The notes under the pieces are model-generated. The model did no database searches and was not told where the DNA came from. It saw only the letters and a program-made list of their open reading frames with translations. Both the position numbers and the translations under genes were made by a program. This document shows positions 33,422 to 37,500 of a DNA stretch of 37,500 nt, in pieces; positions within the stretch are counted from its first letter, which is position 1; each line of letters opens with the position of its first letter. The stretch lies in contig CACMYJ010000001.1 of the NCBI GenBank assembly GCA_902617895.1, positions 1 to 37,500 on the forward strand. Reading direction: 5' to 3'. The DNA is from an uncultured Pelagibacteraceae bacterium. Lineage in GTDB: Bacteria > Pseudomonadota > Alphaproteobacteria > Pelagibacterales > Pelagibacteraceae.

Positions 33422-34756
33422 ATGAAAATAAATTACTTCTTTAAAAATAAACTTTCAAAAATTATTTTTTTTGGTTTTATTACAATATTACTCTTAATTT
33501 TATTTAAAGACAGTATTTCTTCAACAATGTTTAAAAATATTTTTACAAATAAAAAAATAATTGATACTTCAGCTCTAAAAATTCTCACAACTTCTGATAA
33601 TATATTTGAGTTAAAAAAAAATTCACAAATTTATATTTATCTTAAAAATTTTAAGGGAAAAAAAGCTAATTTATCTATATACAGTTTTTCAAATAAAAGT
33701 CCTAAGAAACATATAAAGCAGAAGTGTAATTCAATTCCTTTGGTAGGTAAAAAAAACTATATGTTGGGATTTATACCTTCAGATTTAATAGGAAAAGATT
33801 GCTTAAAATATGAGAGCTTCATGTATGTAGGTGAAATCACCTTAAATCGTGATTTAGGTTTTTTTGAAAAATTATTAATTAAAATTTTTAAAAAAATGTT
33901 ATCCTATTCAACAAATTCCAAAGATATAAGATTTATTAAACAAGATAAAATATATACTTTCTATTTTAATCTTGAAAAGAAACTAGAAAAAAAAAATAAG
34001 GCTTTGGTTATATTTCCAGCTTCAGCTTTTCCGAATTATTTTAGTGATCTAGATTATGTTAACAATTATTTAGATAGATCAAGACCTTACGATTTACCTT
34101 TTGTAAAATTTGCAAATGAAGCTCCAATTCAATCATATGAGGTTGAGAAAATAAGGTTATTAGAAAAAAATTTACAAATAATAAAAAGTTATGAAGATTT
34201 AGGTATAAAATTGGATATTGATTATGATTATAATTATGAAAAAAATCTTAACACATGGTCAAAATACAAAATAATAATTTTTCCAAACCATTCTGAATAT
34301 TTTCCACTTTCCAAATTCAAAAAGATGAAAGAGCTTTTAAGAAATTTGGACGAGGAAAAAAGATTACTAGTTCATGATCCAAATAGCTTTACAAGAGAAA
34401 GTTTTTTAAAAAAAAATAACAAAGGCACATCGTATTTTGAGTATAAATTTGATCACAATAATGCATTAATAAATCAACTATTTGAATCAAAAGGACAATG
34501 TAAATATGATAATATTAATTTTACAGATATGCGTTATTCAGAGCCAGAAGGTTATAGTGTTAAGATACTCGAAAGAAATAATGATTGGCCTTTTTATTTG
34601 AAATGTAAAGATAATGACAATGTATATTCCGCAATTTCATTTGATAAAATTAATAAATTAGGCATTATTAGATTTAATGTAGAGTCTTTAGGATATTCCT
34701 TTACAAAAACAAAAAAATTTAAAAACAAACTGTTAAATTTTTTAGAAGTTAATTAA
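33422..34756 (+). CDS. Membrane-anchored protein with N,N-dimethylformamidase-like domain
   Basis: The 444-residue protein has one N-terminal membrane segment (about 13-28, KIIFFGFITILLLILF), so the rest is probably periplasmic. Residues 195-300 contain LVIFPASAFPNYFSDLDYVNNYL, RSRPY (219-223) and KYKIIIFPNHSEYF (281-294). The RPY and HSEY blocks resemble the domain found in the large subunit of N,N-dimethylformamidase and in many uncharacterised secreted proteins. DMFase is an iron-dependent amidohydrolase; whether this protein keeps catalytic residues cannot be judged here. It may process or modify surface material. Its start is divergent from the HddC-GmhB gene. Confidence 0.55.
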   Translation: MKINYFFKNKLSKIIFFGFITILLLILFKDSISSTMFKNIFTNKKIIDTSALKILTTSDNIFELKKNSQIYIYLKNFKGKKANLSIYSFSNKSPKKHIKQKCNSIPLVGKKNYMLGFIPSDLIGKDCLKYESFMYVGEITLNRDLGFFEKLLIKIFKKMLSYSTNSKDIRFIKQDKIYTFYFNLEKKLEKKNKALVIFPASAFPNYFSDLDYVNNYLDRSRPYDLPFVKFANEAPIQSYEVEKIRLLEKNLQIIKSYEDLGIKLDIDYDYNYEKNLNTWSKYKIIIFPNHSEYFPLSKFKKMKELLRNLDEEKRLLVHDPNSFTRESFLKKNNKGTSYFEYKFDHNNALINQLFESKGQCKYDNINFTDMRYSEPEGYSVKILERNNDWPFYLKCKDNDNVYSAISFDKINKLGIIRFNVESLGYSFTKTKKFKNKLLNFLEVN

Positions 34757-34972
34757 TTAATTTTAAATGAAATCAATACAAAAATTTTGGATTAATGAAA
34801 ATTGATGTAAAGAAAATCAAAAGTTATTTAAATTTCATTAAATAAAATTAAAAAACTAAAGATTTCTAAGTCTCATATAAAATGTTTTTGATATACATTT
34901 GACAAATCAAATAAATTTTAAAATTTTCTAAAGATTTATTGATTTTAGTTACATAATTGATAATAAAATAAT
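34757..34972. other. 216-bp spacer between two plus-strand genes
   Basis: This is AT-rich sequence with two tiny plus-strand frames starting with ATG (34767-34805, 12 codons; 34795-34845, 16 codons), too short to support as genes. A TTGACA hexamer at 34899-34904 is a possible -35 box for the next gene. No stable hairpin or RNA gene was recognised. Confidence 0.5.
34899..34924 (+). promoter_or_regulatory. Possible promoter for the methyltransferase-like gene
   Basis: A perfect TTGACA (34899-34904) is followed after 14 nt by TAAAAT (34919-34924). The spacing is short of the ideal 17, and AT-rich DNA gives many chance -10 matches, so this is only a candidate. It lies 49 bp upstream of the ATG at 34973. 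Confidence 0.25.
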
Positions 34973-35659
34973 ATGTTAATAAATCTTATTAAATTTCATG
35001 GCCTCTTTAAGGGTTTAAGAAGATATTATGATGAAATAGTTGAGTGTGTTTTTTTTGACTTATTCAACGGTGTAAAAACGATGGGTATCAAGCAACCTTC
35101 AAAATATGAGGTTAAAAACTTTGATATTAATTCGCATAAACATTACCAACCAACTTACAATTCACCTTTAAAAAAAATTGCTCTATTTTTAAAGAATAGA
35201 ATAAAATATAAAAATGTAATCATTTATGATTTGGGAACAGGCTTTGGAAAGCCATTAATTATTCTTGGAAAAATATTAATCAAGTCATCAGTAGAAAATA
35301 TAAAGCTCATAGGTGTTGAGCTTGATCCAGCTTTTAAAAATACTTTTGATGAAAATTTAAAAAAAATTTATAACAACCAAAAAAAAATATATATAAATTT
35401 TGAGAATAATAAAGTTGAGGATATTAACTTTAATTCAATTGAAAATGAAACTACTTTAATTATTCATAATAAAAATAGTTTTTCTAAAAAAATTACGGAG
35501 GACAATTTAAATAAAATTAGAGAGATATCAAAAAAAAAAAATTGTGAAGTTTTTTATATCTTTTCTAATCCCGAATTTGAAGATATTTTTCAGGAAGAAA
35601 TAATATTTCAAAATTTAGGATGGCATAAGAACTTTAATATAAATCTTTATAAAATATAA
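34973..35659 (+). CDS. Class I SAM-dependent methyltransferase-like protein
   Basis: The 228-residue protein has IIYDLGTGFGKPLIILGK (83-100), a motif I variant, and IGVELDP (113-119), with the acidic residue that binds the SAM ribose. Before these, HYQPTYNSPLKKIALFL (57-73) matches the (Y/H)xPT..xxL element found upstream of motif I in a group of small methyltransferases. The usual NPP/DPP-type motif is missing; at the expected place is LIIHNKNSF, so the substrate is unknown. It follows the DMFase-like gene after 216 bp and converges on the beta-propeller gene. Confidence 0.68.
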   Translation: MLINLIKFHGLFKGLRRYYDEIVECVFFDLFNGVKTMGIKQPSKYEVKNFDINSHKHYQPTYNSPLKKIALFLKNRIKYKNVIIYDLGTGFGKPLIILGKILIKSSVENIKLIGVELDPAFKNTFDENLKKIYNNQKKIYINFENNKVEDINFNSIENETTLIIHNKNSFSKKITEDNLNKIREISKKKNCEVFYIFSNPEFEDIFQEEIIFQNLGWHKNFNINLYKI

Positions 35660-35662
35660 ACT

Positions 35663-35689
35663 CAAATTTATTTTTTAATAAGAAATTTG
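35663..35689. terminator. Weak inverted repeat between convergent genes
   Basis: CAAATTT (35663-35669) and AAATTTG (35683-35689) form a perfect 7-bp inverted repeat around a 13-nt T-rich loop in the 33-bp gap between the convergent stops at 35659 and 35693. The stem is AT-rich and weak, so terminator function on either strand is uncertain. Confidence 0.25.
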
Positions 35690-35692
35690 TTA

Positions 35693-37015
35693 TTAGTTTT
35701 GAGAAAAATTTATTACACTTAATTCAACTGGGTCTTCCATAATAAGAAATAATTTATTTTCAACTAACTTCATATCTCTTATTCTATTTTTGAATAAAAT
35801 TTTCTCTAAGAATTCTATATTTATTAACTTTTTGTTCTCGTCTCTATTAACCTTAAATAAAAACAAACCTCTTTCTTTTAATGTTGATAACATTAAATAT
35901 TCAGATTGTGTTTTTTTACTCTCAAAAAATATTATATTTGAAGGTGTAAAAGATAAGTTCTGAGTTCCATACGCCAAGGGTTCTTTGTAACCCTTATCTT
36001 TATGTGATTTACTATAACTAAAATCAACTTCAAAATCATGCTCACCATAAGTTGAATATGGCCATCCAAAATTTACTGGTAACTTATCATTTTTATTAAT
36101 ATGATTAATTTCATCTCCAGATTTGGGTCCAATATCTGTGATAAAAATATCATCTTTATATAAAATTAGACTACTAGGATTTCTTAAACCTAAAGCAATT
36201 GAAGAAGTATTTTTATTTGATTTAGATATTTCAATTACTTTTCCTAACAAATTTTTATTTTCTTGCGCATCTTTTAACGTACTAAAGTCACCTATAGATA
36301 AAATTAATTCGTTGTTCCAATTAGCACCTATGGCTCCTCCAGCATGCCAATCATACCCATCTAAGTAACTTCTGCTATCACAATCATTTGGTTGTTCATA
36401 GAACAATTCAAAATTCATTTTTTCAAAATTCATTTTTGACCTAACAATTATGAAACCATTACAGTCTTCTTGAAACTCTTTAAGCAATGAAACATAAAAC
36501 CATCCATCAGAATGAATGAATGTATCTCTGACACCGATCAAAGCATTTTCATATTTATTTGATATAAATGCTTCTAAATTAGAATTTATTTTAATTAAGT
36601 TTAACTTTTCATCTTCAAGATCTTTAACATCAAAGAAATAATTTTTTCCGTGATGATATGTTATAATCACACGATTTTCTAATTGCTCAATAAAATTCCA
36701 TCTAGAAGTATATGTTTTAAACTGTTCAGGAAATTTGTCATCAATCAAAAAACTTTTTTTTACTAAATTTCCAAATTCAACTGTTTCAAAAGTTTTTTTA
36801 TCAAATAAAAGACCATCTTCTAAAGTTTGTAAAATCTGTTTTAAATTTTCTAGATTTTTTCTTGTTTCGTGTAATTCATTTTCAATTTTATCTAATCTTT
36901 TAAAAATTAGCAAACTTGCAATTTTATTTCTTATGTTTTGAGACGAAAAAAATTTAATATATATAAAAAATATTAATAATAATATAACAAACACTCCTAT
37001 TAATTTTTTGTACAC
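35693..37015 (-). CDS. Membrane-anchored sugar-dehydrogenase-type beta-propeller protein (GSDH/Asd-like)
   Basis: The 440-residue protein starts with a membrane segment (about 5-24), then a probable coiled coil (about 40-72, KIENELHETRKNLENLKQIL). A six-bladed propeller-like region follows, with HAGGAIGANWNNELILSIGD, GKVIEISKS, ALGLRNPSSLILYKDDIFITDIGPKSGDEINHI and NFGWP. These are the hallmarks of PQQ-dependent soluble glucose/aldose dehydrogenase-like proteins (GSDH). Many members lack dehydrogenase activity. The start is GTG at 37015 with AAGGA six nt upstream. It overlaps the SGNH-like gene by 16 bp, so the two are probably translated together at the cell envelope. Confidence 0.75.
   Translation of the reverse strand: MYKKLIGVFVILLLIFFIYIKFFSSQNIRNKIASLLIFKRLDKIENELHETRKNLENLKQILQTLEDGLLFDKKTFETVEFGNLVKKSFLIDDKFPEQFKTYTSRWNFIEQLENRVIITYHHGKNYFFDVKDLEDEKLNLIKINSNLEAFISNKYENALIGVRDTFIHSDGWFYVSLLKEFQEDCNGFIIVRSKMNFEKMNFELFYEQPNDCDSRSYLDGYDWHAGGAIGANWNNELILSIGDFSTLKDAQENKNLLGKVIEISKSNKNTSSIALGLRNPSSLILYKDDIFITDIGPKSGDEINHINKNDKLPVNFGWPYSTYGEHDFEVDFSYSKSHKDKGYKEPLAYGTQNLSFTPSNIIFFESKKTQSEYLMLSTLKERGLFLFKVNRDENKKLINIEFLEKILFKNRIRDMKLVENKLFLIMEDPVELSVINFSQN
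36409..36438 (-). repeat. Two-copy in-frame 15-bp tandem repeat in the beta-propeller gene
   Basis: Two adjacent 15-bp units (36409-36423 and 36424-36438) share caaaattcattttt and differ only at the last base. On the minus strand they encode repeated MNFEK/MNFEL-type residues. The duplication preserves the frame. Confidence 0.9.
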
Positions 37016-37500
37016 ATCATATCCTTTTCTAACTTATCAAAAATTGTAATTGCAATCTTTTTGTTTCCAATCTTCGAATAATGAACATGGTCAACAAAAT
37101 CTTTATCAGAAGAATTTTCAAATAATTTAGAAATATCATAGCTAAATTCAAAATTCTTCAAATTTGGTCTTACATCTGTATAAAAACTTTTAAAGGCACT
37201 CCAAAAGTTTTTATTAAAAATAAAATTTGGTCTTTTTCCGTAACCATAAGTATCTTTAACTCCATTCAAGGTGTTAGATTCGTCTTTTGTAGGATTATTT
37301 TTATAAAATAATACTGGTTGCAAAAAATGGAAATATTTTATCTCATTTTTTTCAGATAATATAAATGATGCATTTGAATAATAAGATAACTTTTTTAAAG
37401 ATATACTGTTATACGATTTTAGATTTTGAAAACTCTCACCGTTTAATTTATAAGGGATTTCCTCATCAATATAATTTTTAATTAAATCAAAAATTAAATT
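37000..37500 (-). CDS. SGNH/GDSL-hydrolase-like protein, 5' part beyond the window
   Basis: The frame is open from the stop at 37000 to the window edge, 166 codons with no start needed; the first in-window non-ATG start (TTG, 37323) is not credible because the frame continues upstream with protein-like sequence (SEKNEIKYFHFLQPVLFY). Near the C-terminus, DHVHYSKIGNKKIAITIFDKL contains the Asp-x2-His pair and following Gly/Asn of SGNH hydrolases, and LQPVLFY matches the strand preceding it in many such proteins. These enzymes remove or transfer acyl groups, including on glycans. The nucleophile Ser block lies outside the window. It overlaps the next gene by 16 bp. Confidence 0.7.
   Translation of the reverse strand, partial: NLIFDLIKNYIDEEIPYKLNGESFQNLKSYNSISLKKLSYYSNASFILSEKNEIKYFHFLQPVLFYKNNPTKDESNTLNGVKDTYGYGKRPNFIFNKNFWSAFKSFYTDVRPNLKNFEFSYDISKLFENSSDKDFVDHVHYSKIGNKKIAITIFDKLEKDMMCTKN
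37022..37026 (-). promoter_or_regulatory. Ribosome binding site (AAGGA) supporting the GTG start at 37015
   Basis: On the minus strand AAGGA lies 6 nt before GTG (37015-37013), inside the 3' end of the SGNH-like gene. It explains why translation can begin at a GTG ahead of the membrane anchor. Confidence 0.6.

Noticed and set aside
34767..34845. Two tiny overlapping plus-strand frames (12 and 16 codons).
   Set aside because: Too short, with no clear ribosome site or recognisable product.
1..37500. CRISPR array, tRNA/rRNA, insertion sequence or integrase.
   Set aside because: I saw no regularly spaced repeats, no tRNA-like or rRNA sequence, no transposase motifs and no flanking terminal repeats.

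Overview
The window is very AT-rich (roughly three quarters A+T by eye, with long A and T runs). Genes are packed tightly: most neighbours overlap or sit 0-35 bp apart. The content is almost entirely surface-polysaccharide genes. Together this points to a streamlined marine alphaproteobacterium, most likely a Pelagibacterales (SAR11) cell-surface hypervariable region. That assignment is inferred from composition and gene style; no rRNA, tRNA or other phylogenetic marker is present to confirm it.

Layout. (1) At 1-3731 are a 5'-truncated Wzy/WaaL-like membrane protein (+), a WecG/TagA/CpsF-family glycosyltransferase (-) and a large two-domain GT2/GT-B glycosyltransferase (+). (2) At 3728-31998, 27 genes run head-to-tail on the minus strand with no gap above about 35 bp. 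In transcription order (right to left) they are: FAD oxidoreductase, putative glycosyltransferase, two methyltransferases, SDR, DegT aminotransferase, SDR, inverted HldE-like fusion, GmhA, two SDRs, HddA, a possible glycosyltransferase, methyltransferase, STELLO-like protein, ABC flippase, fucose-synthase-like SDR, UDP-HexNAc dehydrogenase, GDP-mannose-3,5-epimerase-like SDR, NeuB, NeuC, NeuA, a 2-hydroxyacid dehydrogenase and four glycosyltransferases. (3) At 32199-33398 is a minus-strand HddC-GmhB fusion upstream of that array. (4) At 33422-37500 are a membrane-anchored protein with an N,N-dimethylformamidase-like domain (+), a methyltransferase-like protein (+), an anchored sugar-dehydrogenase-type beta-propeller (-) and the 3' part of an SGNH-hydrolase-like gene (-).

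How the genes fit together. At least three activated-sugar routes are encoded: a nonulosonic (sialic-like) acid branch (NeuC, NeuB, NeuA); a glycero-manno-heptose branch (GmhA, HddA, HddC-GmhB, plus the HldE-like protein); and nucleotide-hexose modification (UDP-HexNAc 6-dehydrogenase, GME-like and Fcl-like SDRs, further SDRs, one sugar aminotransferase, several methyltransferases). Roughly nine glycosyltransferases would assemble the glycan. A PglK/MsbA-type ABC transporter would flip it, and the Wzy-like protein could polymerise or ligate it.

Most notable points: two differently built heptose-activation fusions (one with inverted domain order, one without the usual zinc loop); a fucose-synthase-like SDR with Phe for the catalytic Tyr; a 2-hydroxyacid dehydrogenase without the usual catalytic Glu, overlapping neuA; a bacterial STELLO/DUF288-like glycosyltransferase; and in-frame 15-bp tandem repeats in two envelope genes. 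No insertion sequence, integrase, CRISPR array or RNA gene was seen.
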